The position numbers were made by a program, and so were the translations under genes. Positions 25,322 to 35,291 of a DNA stretch of 64,000 nt are shown here, one piece after another. This stretch comes from Flavobacteriales bacterium (GTDB lineage Bacteria > Bacteroidota > Bacteroidia > Flavobacteriales_D > Crocinitomicaceae). Position 1 is the first letter of the stretch, and each line of letters starts with the position of its first letter. The notes under the pieces were generated by a model that saw nothing but the letters and a program-made list of their open reading frames with translations, did not search any database and was not told where the DNA came from. The stretch spans positions 1 to 64,000 of the forward strand of contig CANMUN010000001.1 in NCBI GenBank assembly GCA_947500875.1, read 5' to 3'.

Positions 25322-27756
25322 AAAAGTCCAAGTTCAGCATCAACGACTCGTTTAACCCGCTGATATTAAGAAACGTATTGGCTCGGCATTGGTACAAGCC
25401 CTTGTTCGCTTTTTTAGGCATCTTCATTGCCATTTTCTTATACCTACGCTATACGAAACCCATTTATGAATCGCATGCCGTTATTCAGGTCATCAAAGAA
25501 AATAAAACACAACAAATATTAGGAGAAGCATCAGTTTTAAACGTTCAGCACAGCCTATCGGAGGATGTTGAATTACTTCGATCTCCTGTACTTTTTCGGA
25601 ATGCAATCCATAGCCTTGGACTTCAAACCTTTTCATACAATGATGGTAAATTACTCACGGAAAACTTGTACGGATTTACGCCTTACTCCATCCTTATCGA
25701 CCAATTATTGGACTCAGGATTGTGCGGTACAAACATTTATTTTGAACCCATTGATGATAAAAAATTCAATTTACGTTACACGTATCAACAAAAAACCTTC
25801 AACATACCTGGAAACCTTTCGAGCACTCTAAAATCCCCCCATTTTGAAATTCAAATTCACGCCCAAAATCAAGCCAAGTTTTTTGCCTTAATTCAAAACG
25901 GCAGCATTTATTTCAACTTCAATCATTTACGGGAACTGGCCAAAACGTTGCAAACGGGACTAAGCATAGCCATTGTTGACGAAGGGGCTAAAACCGTTCA
26001 AATTTCTTACCGGCATGAAAACCGTAAACTGGCTTATAACTTAATGCAGGCGATGATCGGCAGTTATTTTGAATTCGAAAAATCCAACAAGCAACAAGAA
26101 AACCTGAAAACGCTCAATTTTATCAACAACCAATTGGACTCCCTATCAATGGTACTCAACATTTCCAAGGATAGCCTTAGCAGGTTTCAGAGGTCTCAGA
26201 ATTTACCGAGCGTAACCTATGAAGAAAATGACATTACCAAAAACTTATCGGAAATCAATGGGCGAATTACGGAAATCAACGAAGAGATTTACGCTGTTAA
26301 TTATTTAAAAAGAACGATTTCAGATCAAGTAACGCGTCCCGAAATATTTAAAGTACTTCCAGAACTGGTGGGTAAGCGCAGTTTTGAAGGATCGATCACT
26401 CGACAAATTGAAGATTTAAAGCGCTTATTGGAAACCAAAGAGGATCTTATGCAAGACATTTCCTTTGAAAGCAAAAAGGTACAGTTAACCAACGACCGCA
26501 TTGCGTCTTGTGTACAAGGAATCCATAAGAGCATTACAGCTATTCACGATCGACTCAAGCATGATAAACGGTTGTTAGAAAACCAATTAGCGGTTTACGA
26601 AGGTCGATTAATGGGACTGCCCGAAAAAACTTCGGAATTTAACCGATTAAAATACATGGAAGAATTGAATCGAAATTATTTCAATCAATTCACCGAAAAA
26701 AAGATTGAATTCCAATTGAGCAATGCGGGATATTCCTCTCAAAATCAAATATTGAGTTCACCTGAATTAGCCAATACACCCGTGACTCCCAACCGTAAAA
26801 ACACCTTCATTTTCGGTTTCATCTTAGCTTTTGTACTTGGTTTTGGTAACTTGTTATTGCACTATTTATTTTACAACGAAATCACATCGCTGGATGACTT
26901 AAAATCCCTACTTCCAGAATCCACAACGGTACTTGGCACGGTCCCGTTGCACAAAAAGAAAATGACCTACTCGCAAGTAGTTGTAATCGACGATCCAAAA
27001 TCCCGCCTTTCGGAATCGGTTCGGAATATCAAGTCTAACATGAATTTCATTCGAAATAACGTTAAAACGGTAGCGGTATCATCCTCCGTTTCGGGTGAGG
27101 GCAAGACCTTTGTTATTTTGAATTTGGCGGCAACCTATGCCAATTCTGGGAGCCGATGCATTTTATTGGACCTCGATTTACGAAAACCGAAAGTGCATCA
27201 TGGTTTTGGCGTTGATAATAATACGGGAATGAGTCAAGTACTATCCGGTCTTATTCCACTCAACCAAGCAATTCGGCCTTCTGAAATTCCTAATTTGGAT
27301 TTCATAACCGCCGGTCCGATTCCACCCAATCCTTCGGATTTGATTCAGAGTAAGGCCCTTCAAGATGTTATAAATCAACTCAAAGCATCCTACGATATCG
27401 TATTCATCGACAATCCTCCCATCGGAGTGGTTTCGGATGGAATCAATCTGTTGACCCAAGTGGATATTCCTATTTACGTGTTCAAAGCAAATTATTCCAA
27501 AAGGGCCTTCGCAGACCAAATTATGAATTTGTTTACCATTCAAAAAATTGATAAAATCAACGTGATTTTAAATGCTGTTCCTGTTGGAGGGGGAATGTAT
27601 GGTTACGGATACGGGTATGGGTATGGTTACGGATACGGGTATGGATATGGGTACGGATATGGCTACGGAGGATATTATTCTGATGACAAAAAAGAACCAT
27701 GGTATAAACGCATCATCGCAAAATTAACCAATCGCAAACAACAAAAGACAGATTAG
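25318..27756 (+). CDS. Wzc-like chain-length regulator and bacterial tyrosine kinase
   Basis: 812 aa. Two membrane spans (PLFAFLGIFIAIFLYL near 35 and FIFGFILAFVLGFGNLLLHY near 505) flank a periplasmic Wzz and coiled-coil domain. The cytoplasmic BY-kinase has Walker A (SGEGKT), Walker A-prime (ILLDLDLRKPK) and Walker B (VFIDNPP). The C-terminus has 12 consecutive Tyr-Gly pairs and then GYYSDD, an extreme form of the autophosphorylated tyrosine cluster. It controls polymer length and export with the Wza-like protein. The start is set by the ATGA overlap. Confidence 0.95.
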   Translation: MKKSKFSINDSFNPLILRNVLARHWYKPLFAFLGIFIAIFLYLRYTKPIYESHAVIQVIKENKTQQILGEASVLNVQHSLSEDVELLRSPVLFRNAIHSLGLQTFSYNDGKLLTENLYGFTPYSILIDQLLDSGLCGTNIYFEPIDDKKFNLRYTYQQKTFNIPGNLSSTLKSPHFEIQIHAQNQAKFFALIQNGSIYFNFNHLRELAKTLQTGLSIAIVDEGAKTVQISYRHENRKLAYNLMQAMIGSYFEFEKSNKQQENLKTLNFINNQLDSLSMVLNISKDSLSRFQRSQNLPSVTYEENDITKNLSEINGRITEINEEIYAVNYLKRTISDQVTRPEIFKVLPELVGKRSFEGSITRQIEDLKRLLETKEDLMQDISFESKKVQLTNDRIASCVQGIHKSITAIHDRLKHDKRLLENQLAVYEGRLMGLPEKTSEFNRLKYMEELNRNYFNQFTEKKIEFQLSNAGYSSQNQILSSPELANTPVTPNRKNTFIFGFILAFVLGFGNLLLHYLFYNEITSLDDLKSLLPESTTVLGTVPLHKKKMTYSQVVVIDDPKSRLSESVRNIKSNMNFIRNNVKTVAVSSSVSGEGKTFVILNLAATYANSGSRCILLDLDLRKPKVHHGFGVDNNTGMSQVLSGLIPLNQAIRPSEIPNLDFITAGPIPPNPSDLIQSKALQDVINQLKASYDIVFIDNPPIGVVSDGINLLTQVDIPIYVFKANYSKRAFADQIMNLFTIQKIDKINVILNAVPVGGGMYGYGYGYGYGYGYGYGYGYGYGYGGYYSDDKKEPWYKRIIAKLTNRKQQKTD
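27598..27669 (+). repeat. Tyr-Gly codon repeat in the kinase tail
   Basis: 72 nt of alternating TAy-GGn codons encode 12 Tyr-Gly pairs. A 24-nt block is nearly duplicated at its 5' end, and synonymous positions vary elsewhere, so both slippage and selection for the peptide may act. Confidence 0.9.
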
Positions 27757-27757
27757 G

Positions 27758-28297
27758 ATGAAGGTGGAGTATTTTTCGATTGCTGGACTCATCAAGTTCA
27801 TTCCAAGCTTATTCGAGGACGAACGAGGTTTCTTCATGGAGCATTTTAATGCCAATCGATATGAAGCCTACCTACCCCACGCTTTCGTTCAGGACAATAT
27901 TTCAAAGTCGCACCGAGGAGTCCTTCGAGGACTTCATTTTCAAGCGCCCCCTTTCGCTCAAGGTAAATTAGTTCAAGTGTTAAAGGGAAGTGTCATCGAC
28001 GTTGCGGTAGACCTCCGTACCCATTCTTCCACTTACGGTCAATATCAAATGATCGAATTATCGGATAAAAACCGAACGCAATTTTACATTCCTGAGGGAT
28101 TTGCACACGGGTTTATTGCCTTGGAAGATCATACCCTATTCAGTTATAAATGTACGAATGTGTACTCTTCAGAACACGAGAGAACCTTGCTATGGAATGA
28201 CCCCACGTTGGGAATAGAATGGCCCGATATTTCAAAAATTGTTTCTTCTAAAGACCAGGAAGGAGCTTTACTTAACCACCTTAACAATCCTTTTTAA
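27758..28297 (+). CDS. rfbC: dTDP-4-dehydrorhamnose 3,5-epimerase
   Basis: 179-aa cupin enzyme of dTDP-L-rhamnose synthesis. HRGVLRGLHFQAPPFAQGKL contains the conserved RGLHFQ with the catalytic His, and YIPEGFAHGFIALED is also diagnostic. rfbA, rfbB and rfbD are not in the window, so the rest of the pathway must be elsewhere or the enzyme serves another 6-deoxy-sugar. It starts 1 bp after the kinase stop codon. Confidence 0.93.
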   Translation: MKVEYFSIAGLIKFIPSLFEDERGFFMEHFNANRYEAYLPHAFVQDNISKSHRGVLRGLHFQAPPFAQGKLVQVLKGSVIDVAVDLRTHSSTYGQYQMIELSDKNRTQFYIPEGFAHGFIALEDHTLFSYKCTNVYSSEHERTLLWNDPTLGIEWPDISKIVSSKDQEGALLNHLNNPF

Positions 28298-28298
28298 C

Positions 28299-29390
28299 AT
28301 GAGCACCAATCTGAAACTTGCGTTGTTTTTCGCTGGCACTTTTGTTGCAACGGTGGTCTTCATCATAGTGCTTTTAGAATTTTCGAAAACGCTCGGCATA
28401 AGAGGTAACAACAACACTGAAAAACGCTGGAACCGAAACGTAAAGCCCTCCATCGGTGGAATTGCCATTTTCCTTTCGGTCTTTATTTCCATCGTAACTT
28501 ATTTAATTAGCCATCCCTCTGAGAATATTTTCAGTAATGCCTCTTTCGTGTATTTCTTCTTAGGAATGTGCTTAGCATTTTTTATGGGACTTACCGACGA
28601 TGCATTTGATACCAAACCGTTGATTAAACTCGGCAGTCAAATCATGTGTGGCGTCTTTGTGGTGGCTTCCGACAATGTGATTGCTGTTTCCGACCTTTTT
28701 GGGGTGAATGCCATATTCACCGTGGTATGGACCGTAGGTGTCATGAACTCGTTGAACATGCTCGACAATATGGACGGTATTACGGCAAGCGTAGCCGTTG
28801 CGGTTTTTGTCAATTTTATGGTCATTATCCTTTGGTTTTGCTGCAATGTACTGGACATCTACGTCTTTATTCTGATTGGTTTTATTGGAGCCGTACTTGG
28901 TTTTTTAACCTACAATAAACCTCCCTCAAAGCTGTTCATGGGGGACTCTGGTAGCCAATTAATTGGATATACGGTAGCGTTCTTTTCCGTATATCTGTTA
29001 TGGAATTTTAAAGGAGTCAATGAAATACCGTTTTGGTTAAGTACACTCATGCTAATGATGATTTTAGCAGCACCCTTTGTGGATACTTTCACGGTCGTAT
29101 TTAACCGAATTAAAAGAGGAACTTCGCCCGCCAAGGGAGGAAAGGACCATACTACTCACCATTTGTTTTATGCCGGGTTCAGTGAATTTCAAGTTTGGGT
29201 CGTATTCTCCTTAATCTCCGTCATTCTCGGAGCAATGGGTATTTTGATGCTTTATTTATATACCTTGGGCATTACCTACTGGATTTTACCCCTTATTAGC
29301 CCACTCCTTGGGATCTTTTATCTCTTATTTCGACTAACGCATGTTGTTAAATCACCGCCTTCCCATTCCAGCAGCAATACTAATTCTTAG
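28299..29390 (+). CDS. WecA/MraY-type sugar-1-phosphate transferase
   Basis: 363-aa polytopic membrane enzyme that loads the first sugar phosphate onto undecaprenyl phosphate. GLTDDAFDTKP, the catalytic NSLNMLDNMDGITA and KLFMGDSGSQLIGY are the family motifs, and about ten hydrophobic spans are visible. It is likely the initiating transferase of the exopolysaccharide made by this operon. The ATG at 28299 follows the rfbC stop by 1 bp; an upstream in-frame start lies inside rfbC. Confidence 0.92.
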   Translation: MSTNLKLALFFAGTFVATVVFIIVLLEFSKTLGIRGNNNTEKRWNRNVKPSIGGIAIFLSVFISIVTYLISHPSENIFSNASFVYFFLGMCLAFFMGLTDDAFDTKPLIKLGSQIMCGVFVVASDNVIAVSDLFGVNAIFTVVWTVGVMNSLNMLDNMDGITASVAVAVFVNFMVIILWFCCNVLDIYVFILIGFIGAVLGFLTYNKPPSKLFMGDSGSQLIGYTVAFFSVYLLWNFKGVNEIPFWLSTLMLMMILAAPFVDTFTVVFNRIKRGTSPAKGGKDHTTHHLFYAGFSEFQVWVVFSLISVILGAMGILMLYLYTLGITYWILPLISPLLGIFYLLFRLTHVVKSPPSHSSSNTNS

Positions 29391-30273
29391 TTTCACTTTT
29401 GGATTCTTATCATGCTCTGATTCCAATAATACAAAAGAGGAAATTAAACCAAATTCCTCCCGTTTAACGCGACCTAAAATCCCTGAAACGATTGACTTTT
29501 TTGGAGAAAAATGTTCCTTAAAGGACGTGGATGTACGAGAACGATTGGACCGCGAGATCTTGGTAAACACGTTTTTTCAAAGCAGCACCTCGTTAATTAT
29601 CAAACGCAGTGCGCGTTATTTCCCAATCATTGAACCTATTCTTCGGTCGGAGGGTGTTCCGGATGATTTTAAATATTTATGCGTTATCGAGAGCAATTTA
29701 ACCAATGTCACGAGCCCAGCAGGAGCCTCTGGATTTTGGCAATTCATGCCCTTCACCGCACCGGAATACGGATTAAAAATCTCCTCTGAAATCGATGAAC
29801 GTTTGAACCTCGAAAAAAGCACGCGAGCAGCATGCCGATTGATTAAATCAAACCATCACATTTTCAAGCATTGGATTAACGCTTGTGCAGCCTACAACCG
29901 AGGTCCCGGTGGACTTTCTCAAGATTTAACAGCACAGGGTGTGGAACATTATTTTGACGCAGAAATGAACCCTGAGACCGCAAGGTATGTTTTTAGAATT
30001 ATGGCGATGAAATTGATTCTTGAGCAACCCGAATCGTACGGATATGAAATCCCAAAAGAAGACCTTTATGTGCAGTACAAAACGCAACAAGTGATCATTA
30101 CAAAACCCATTGAAAATTTAAGCGAATGGTCCTTAAAGCAAGGCTTTAACCGAAAAATTGTTCGAATCCTTAATCCTTGGATTCTTGGAAACCAACTATC
30201 GCGCCCTTCCCTACCCTGCACCCTTAAACTCCCCTCAAACCGTTCGCAATTCAATCCAAAACACCCTCTTTAA
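29341..30273 (+). CDS. Lytic transglycosylase lipoprotein (SLT domain)
   Basis: 310 aa. Signal with lipobox GFLSC (residues 21-25). The SLT/GH23 core is at about 95-200: CVIESNLTNVTSPAGASGFW holds the catalytic Glu, followed by QFMPFTAPEYGL and NACAAYNRGPGGL. It resembles MltD without obvious LysM repeats. Its 5' end overlaps the WecA-like gene by 50 bp, unusually long for this operon. It may open peptidoglycan for polysaccharide export machinery, or it may simply be a murein hydrolase. Confidence 0.88.
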   Translation: MLLNHRLPIPAAILILSFTFGFLSCSDSNNTKEEIKPNSSRLTRPKIPETIDFFGEKCSLKDVDVRERLDREILVNTFFQSSTSLIIKRSARYFPIIEPILRSEGVPDDFKYLCVIESNLTNVTSPAGASGFWQFMPFTAPEYGLKISSEIDERLNLEKSTRAACRLIKSNHHIFKHWINACAAYNRGPGGLSQDLTAQGVEHYFDAEMNPETARYVFRIMAMKLILEQPESYGYEIPKEDLYVQYKTQQVIITKPIENLSEWSLKQGFNRKIVRILNPWILGNQLSRPSLPCTLKLPSNRSQFNPKHPL

Positions 30274-30274
30274 C

Positions 30275-33082
30275 ATGCGAACCCAAGATTCCAGTGTTCA
30301 TGTATATGGGGCACGTGAACACAACCTCAAGAACATTGATCTTTCTTTCAAGCGACAACAACTCATTGTACTAACGGGGATGAGCGGAAGCGGGAAAAGT
30401 TCCCTTGCTTTTAACACGCTTTTTGCCGAAGGACAACGCCGATACATTGAAACCTTTTCATCCTACGTCCGACAGTTCATAGGCGGACTGGAACGCCCGG
30501 ATGTCGATAAAATAGAAGGGCTGTGTCCGGTGATTTCCATTGAACAAAAAACGGTATCCCGATCCCCACGCTCTACGGTAGGAACCATTACCGAACTGAA
30601 TGACTTTTTTCGATTGTTGTATGCCCGGGCATCCACAGCATATTCAATGCAAACCGGCGAAGAAATGGTTAAATACAGCGATCGGCAAATAGCGGATTTG
30701 ATCCAAGAACGCTACAAGGGTCGGAAATTTGCTGTTTTGGCGCCCAAAATACGAGCGAGAAAAGGACATTATAAGGAGTTATTCGAACAAATCATACGTC
30801 AGGGATATACCAAAGTTCGGGTGGATGGAATCATACAAGACGTGAAACCAGGCATGAAACTGGATCGGTACAGAACCCATGATATCGAAATAGTAATCGA
30901 CCGATTTTCCGAAAATTCAAGCGATACCGAACGCCTTTATCAAGCCATTGTTACCGGGATGAAAGTTGGAACGGGCTTCATATTGGTTTCGGATTGGGAA
31001 ACCAATGAGGTGAGTTATTTTAGCCGCAGCCTGATGTGTCCAACTACAGGAATCGCCTATCCCGAGCCCGAACCGAATTTATTCTCCTTCAATTCCCCTT
31101 ATGGAGCTTGTCCCTCGTGCAATGGACTCGGAGAAATTAGTGCCATCGATATCGATAAAATCATTCCTGATTGGTCAAAATCCATCGCCAAAGGGGGAAT
31201 TGCTCCGCTTGGTAACGTAAAGAACAACTGGTTTTTTGAAAAAATGCAATCCCTTGTCGTTTCCCAAGGACATTCGTTCTATACCCCACTGCAGGATTTC
31301 AGCCAAGAGGATATCAATTTATTGATCTACGGTAACGATGGTATGGAATTAGGACCGTGGGAGGTGCAAGAGCGATTTGAGGGAATTGCTCAATTCATGC
31401 TTCGGTACAAAGAGGACGGTGACCCCACCTTAGTGCGATGGGTCGAACAATTCATGGAGAAAAAAAAATGTGCCTCCTGTTCGGGTCATCGGTTGAAACA
31501 AGAAGCCCTTCATTTTCGAATTGGTCAACTCCATCTCGGTGAGTTATCCAACATGGATTTAACCGACTTGTCGCTTTGGATGGATGGTATTGAAAGGCAT
31601 TTTACACCTGATCAAGAAAAAATCAGCACAGAAATCATCAAAGAAATCAGAACCCGATTGGCTTTTATTCTTGAAGTTGGTTTGGGGTACTTAACCCTCG
31701 GAAGATCATCTAAAGGACTTTCCGGCGGTGAAGCACAACGCATTCGACTTGCCACACAAATTGGAACCGAACTCATCAACGTCATGTACATTCTCGATGA
31801 ACCCTCCATAGGCCTTCATCAACGGGATAATCAAAAACTCATTGCAGCCCTGCAAAAATTAAAGCACGCAGGGAATACCGTGGTAGTGGTAGAACACGAC
31901 AAAGAAATGATCCTTGCTGCCGACGAGATCATTGATATCGGTCCAAGGGCAGGTGCCTTTGGTGGTAAAATTGTTTTTCAAGGAAATGTGGAACAGCTAT
32001 TAGCGTCTAATACGGTAACAGCGGGCTACTTTAATGGTAAAAACAGCATTGAAATCCCCAAAAAACGTCGAAAAGGATTGGGTACGTTTTTAACGGTTAG
32101 CGGAGCCAAAGGAAATACGTTGAAAAATGTTAACTTAAAACTTCCATTAGGAACCTTTACCTGCATGACAGGGGTATCGGGAAGCGGCAAATCTACCTTA
32201 ATCAATCAAACGTTGTACCCCTTGCTCATGAAACACTTTCATGGCAGCGCCCTACAACCGCTCAGCTATGAAAGCGTCAACGGTTTGGAACATATTGACA
32301 AAGTTATCTGCATTGACCAGAGTCCGATAGGACGAACTCCGCGTTCCAACCCCGTAACGTACACGAAAGTTTTTGATGAAATAAGGAGCCTTTTCGCAGC
32401 GCTTCCAGAGGCTCAAATCCGAGGCTATAAACCCGGTCGTTTTTCGTTCAATGTCAGCGGAGGAAAATGCGAAACATGTAACGGTGGTGGTTTGAGGTTG
32501 GTCGAAATGAACTTCCTGCCGGATGTCTACGTAACGTGTGAAACCTGTCAGGGAAAGCGTTACAACAGCGAAACCCTGCAAATTAAGTACAAAGGGAAAA
32601 ACATATCCGACGTCTTAAACTTATCCATCGCTGAATCGGTTGCGTTTTTTGAGAACCAACCAAAAATTCACAGGACCTTACAAACCTTGGACAGCGTGGG
32701 ACTCGGATATATAACCCTCGGTCAGGCTTCCACTACCTTATCGGGCGGCGAGGCACAACGGATCAAATTGGCTGCTGAACTCACGAAACGCGCTACGGGG
32801 AAAACCCTGTACCTTTTGGATGAACCTTCAACAGGTTTGCACTTTGAAGACATTAAAATGCTGTTAAACGTGCTTCAAAGACTTGTGGACGAAGGCAATA
32901 CGGTTTTGGTGATTGAACACAACTTGGACATCATTAAAACCGCCGACTATATCATCGACCTGGGGCCTGAGGGTGGAGCACAAGGAGGCAAAATCATTGC
33001 GGCAGGGACTCCCGAAGAGCTCGTGAGAAAGCACACCGAGGTATCGCCCACCGCATATTTTCTTAAGGAAGAATTAAATTGA
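30275..33082 (+). CDS. uvrA: Excinuclease ABC subunit A
   Basis: 935-aa DNA-damage recognition ATPase of nucleotide excision repair. Two ABC modules: Walker [11 protein letters not shown] and [10 protein letters not shown], with signatures [11 protein letters not shown] and [11 protein letters not shown]. Zinc-finger pairs CPSCNGLG...CASCSGH and CETCNGGG...CETCQGK are complete. The ATG at 30275 comes 1 bp after the transglycosylase stop; the longer in-frame start lies inside that gene. It appears to depend on read-through from the polysaccharide operon, which is odd for a repair gene. Confidence 0.97.
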   Translation: MRTQDSSVHVYGAREHNLKNIDLSFKRQQLIVLTGMSGSGKSSLAFNTLFAEGQRRYIETFSSYVRQFIGGLERPDVDKIEGLCPVISIEQKTVSRSPRSTVGTITELNDFFRLLYARASTAYSMQTGEEMVKYSDRQIADLIQERYKGRKFAVLAPKIRARKGHYKELFEQIIRQGYTKVRVDGIIQDVKPGMKLDRYRTHDIEIVIDRFSENSSDTERLYQAIVTGMKVGTGFILVSDWETNEVSYFSRSLMCPTTGIAYPEPEPNLFSFNSPYGACPSCNGLGEISAIDIDKIIPDWSKSIAKGGIAPLGNVKNNWFFEKMQSLVVSQGHSFYTPLQDFSQEDINLLIYGNDGMELGPWEVQERFEGIAQFMLRYKEDGDPTLVRWVEQFMEKKKCASCSGHRLKQEALHFRIGQLHLGELSNMDLTDLSLWMDGIERHFTPDQEKISTEIIKEIRTRLAFILEVGLGYLTLGRSSKGLSGGEAQRIRLATQIGTELINVMYILDEPSIGLHQRDNQKLIAALQKLKHAGNTVVVVEHDKEMILAADEIIDIGPRAGAFGGKIVFQGNVEQLLASNTVTAGYFNGKNSIEIPKKRRKGLGTFLTVSGAKGNTLKNVNLKLPLGTFTCMTGVSGSGKSTLINQTLYPLLMKHFHGSALQPLSYESVNGLEHIDKVICIDQSPIGRTPRSNPVTYTKVFDEIRSLFAALPEAQIRGYKPGRFSFNVSGGKCETCNGGGLRLVEMNFLPDVYVTCETCQGKRYNSETLQIKYKGKNISDVLNLSIAESVAFFENQPKIHRTLQTLDSVGLGYITLGQASTTLSGGEAQRIKLAAELTKRATGKTLYLLDEPSTGLHFEDIKMLLNVLQRLVDEGNTVLVIEHNLDIIKTADYIIDLGPEGGAQGGKIIAAGTPEELVRKHTEVSPTAYFLKEELN

Positions 33083-33104
33083 TTCATGACGTAAAAAAAA
33101 AATG

Positions 33105-33112
33105 TAAATTTG
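33105..33112 (+). promoter_or_regulatory. -7 box TAAATTTG of trxA
   Basis: Exact TAnnTTTG match 24 nt before the trxA ATG. The closest TTG lies 23 nt upstream, a little far for a -33 element. Confidence 0.55.
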
Positions 33113-33136
33113 TCCATCCTTAATCAATAAAGAATC

Positions 33137-33454
33137 ATGGCAGTAGAAATTACCGATAGCAATTTTGAAGAATTAGTAATAAAATCCAACAAACCTGTTT
33201 TGGTGGATTTTTGGGCAGAATGGTGTGGTCCGTGCCGAATGATAGGTCCTGTTGTTGAAGAGTTACACGGAGAATATGAAGGTCGAGCTGTCATTGGTAA
33301 AGTGAATGTAGACCATAATTCTGAAGTAGCGACGAAATTTCAAGTTCGAAGTATCCCAACCATTTTATTCATTAAAAACGGACAGGTAGTCGATCGTTCG
33401 GTTGGAGCAGTTCCTAAGGCGACGCTTTCTTCTAAACTTGACGCAATCCTTTAA
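33137..33454 (+). CDS. trxA: Thioredoxin
   Basis: 105-aa thiol-disulphide reductase. VDFWAEWCGPCRMIGP has the active-site Cys30 and Cys33, and the cis-proline loop is VRSIPTILF. Length and motifs are those of classical cytoplasmic thioredoxin. It has its own promoter and is followed 15 bp later by a membrane protein of unknown function. Confidence 0.97.
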   Translation: MAVEITDSNFEELVIKSNKPVLVDFWAEWCGPCRMIGPVVEELHGEYEGRAVIGKVNVDHNSEVATKFQVRSIPTILFIKNGQVVDRSVGAVPKATLSSKLDAIL

Positions 33455-33469
33455 GTCAATCCTACTTTT

Positions 33470-34150
33470 ATGGACAACCTATGGCGGAGGCTTAAATATT
33501 ACGGTATTGGGTTCGGGATTGGTTTAATTTTCGTGCTTGTACTTTTCCGCCAAAAAGGATGTTCTTGGACCCCTGGTAACCGGGTAAAATCGGCGTTGTT
33601 GGATAGAATTGTATTTGTAGACTCGGCAGATAATGCGTTTCTCAAACTCCATCAAATTAATGCTAAAGATTTGCAATCCTACATTGAAAACGCCACCGTT
33701 TCATTCATGGAAAGTAAGCGCCACGGCAACGAAAAAATATACCATTTTAGTGGAGTTTTAGGAACCCAAAAAACCTTCAATTGCCTCATTGCCTATCGGG
33801 AGAAAAGCGTGGTGGTCGATGTTGACTTTGTGCACGATAACCCCAAAAAATACGAGCGATTATCCGGAGAAGCAAAACCCTTTCTTTTCAAGAACAAAAA
33901 TTGGTTTTCCGGTAAATTGAGTCTTATAGATGTGGCCGGAATGAATTCAAATGCCGCGCCTGAGAAGTTCACCGCCTTGTTTTTCAAATACGGAACATTG
34001 GATGCGGGGAAAACAACATTTGACACCAATTCCCCCTATTCTTACCTCAAATTCGGGACACCAACCAACCAACCACCTAAAATCTACCTCCTTAAAACGA
34101 AATGGTATCAAGAGAAAATTGAGATTCTCGACGTAAATACGGACCTGTAA
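33470..34150 (+). CDS. Single-span membrane protein of unknown function (226 aa)
   Basis: I do not recognise a named family. One membrane helix lies near the N-terminus (YYGIGFGIGLIFVLVLF), preceded by basic residues, so the bulk probably faces the periplasm. The rest is a mixed alpha/beta domain without catalytic motifs. It has no promoter of its own and follows trxA, which suggests cotranscription. Confidence 0.75.
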   Translation: MDNLWRRLKYYGIGFGIGLIFVLVLFRQKGCSWTPGNRVKSALLDRIVFVDSADNAFLKLHQINAKDLQSYIENATVSFMESKRHGNEKIYHFSGVLGTQKTFNCLIAYREKSVVVDVDFVHDNPKKYERLSGEAKPFLFKNKNWFSGKLSLIDVAGMNSNAAPEKFTALFFKYGTLDAGKTTFDTNSPYSYLKFGTPTNQPPKIYLLKTKWYQEKIEILDVNTDL

Positions 34151-34229
34151 GCTCGGAAGGGTAACATTTACGAGGGTTAATTTGTTAATAAATTGAAAAA
34201 TGGGAAGGAAGGTGGGTGGTTTTAATAAA

Positions 34230-34237
34230 TACCTTTG
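34230..34237 (+). promoter_or_regulatory. -7 box TACCTTTG of lpxD, 4 nt before the ATG
   Basis: Exact TAnnTTTG, then AACT, then ATG. No clear -33 TTG at 18-20 nt. The spacing predicts a leaderless transcript for the lipid A operon. Confidence 0.6.
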
Positions 34238-34241
34238 AACT

Positions 34242-35291
34242 ATGGAATTTAGCGCACAACAAATTGCTGAATTGTTGCAAGGTAGCGTCGAGGGCGATGT
34301 TAACGTTTGCGTTAATCAGTTGGCCAAAATTGAAGAAGGACAACAAGGCGCATTATCCTTTTTGTCCAATCCAAAGTACGAGAACCATATTTATCAGACC
34401 AAATCAAGCATTTGCATCGTAAACCGGTCTTTCCAACCGGCTCAAAACCTGCCCGCAACCCTCACCCTCATTCGGGTGGACGATGCCTACGGCAGTTTCG
34501 CCCGTTTGCTTGAATTGTATGCTCAATTCCAAAAAAAACAAGCCAAAATAGAACAGCCGAGTTTCATCGATCCAACGGCTCACATCGGGGAAAATTGCTA
34601 CATCGGAGCCTTTGTTTACATTGGAGCTCATGCGTTTATTGGCAACGATTGTTCCATTTATCCCGGTACTCATATTGGAGACCATAGCCGAATCGGCAAC
34701 AATACAACCTTGTATTCTGGAGTTCAGATATACGACAACATGCATATTGGTGATCGTTGCATTGTTCATTCAGGAACGGTTATCGGAAGCGATGGATTTG
34801 GCTTTGCCCCCGATGAAAAAGGAGTTTACAGCAAGGTGCCGCAAATTGGTAATGTGGTGGTTGAAGACGATGTCGAAATTGGATCCAACTGCAGCATTGA
34901 TCGTGCAACGATGGGGTCTACGCGCATCGGAAAAGGCGTTAAAATCGATAACCTTTGTCAAATTGCTCACAACGTAGAAATTGGCGAGCATACCGCTATA
35001 GCCTCTCAAGCGGGTATTGCCGGTTCTGCTAAACTGGGAAAGCACATCATGGTTGGAGGCCAAACAGGAATCAATGGGCACCTGACGGTTGTGGACCACA
35101 CAAAAATCGTAGCTCAATCCGGCATACCTTCGTCCATTAAAACGGCTGATACCCTCATGGGATCCCCAGCCATTGCCCTGAACGATTTCAAACGATCGTA
35201 CATTGGTTTCAGACGGTTACCCGAAATTTTAGAAGAGGTTCGATCCCTTCGTAAAGAATTGAATGAACTTAAAGATCAAAAGGAAAAGTAA
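34242..35291 (+). CDS. lpxD: UDP-3-O-acylglucosamine N-acyltransferase LpxD
   Basis: 349-aa third enzyme of lipid A synthesis. The N-terminal uridine-binding domain begins [14 protein letters not shown], where the family normally begins, fixing the start. A long left-handed beta-helix of hexapeptide repeats follows ([19 protein letters not shown]), and the catalytic His lies in FCQ-type segment [12 protein letters not shown]. It heads an lpxD, lpxC-fabZ, lpxA operon; the last base of its stop overlaps the next ATG. Confidence 0.96.
   Translation: MEFSAQQIAELLQGSVEGDVNVCVNQLAKIEEGQQGALSFLSNPKYENHIYQTKSSICIVNRSFQPAQNLPATLTLIRVDDAYGSFARLLELYAQFQKKQAKIEQPSFIDPTAHIGENCYIGAFVYIGAHAFIGNDCSIYPGTHIGDHSRIGNNTTLYSGVQIYDNMHIGDRCIVHSGTVIGSDGFGFAPDEKGVYSKVPQIGNVVVEDDVEIGSNCSIDRATMGSTRIGKGVKIDNLCQIAHNVEIGEHTAIASQAGIAGSAKLGKHIMVGGQTGINGHLTVVDHTKIVAQSGIPSSIKTADTLMGSPAIALNDFKRSYIGFRRLPEILEEVRSLRKELNELKDQKEK

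Noticed and set aside
30158..30274. 39-residue N-terminal extension of uvrA
   Set aside because: It lies inside the transglycosylase gene; UvrA starts at its usual MRTQDSS-type N-terminus.
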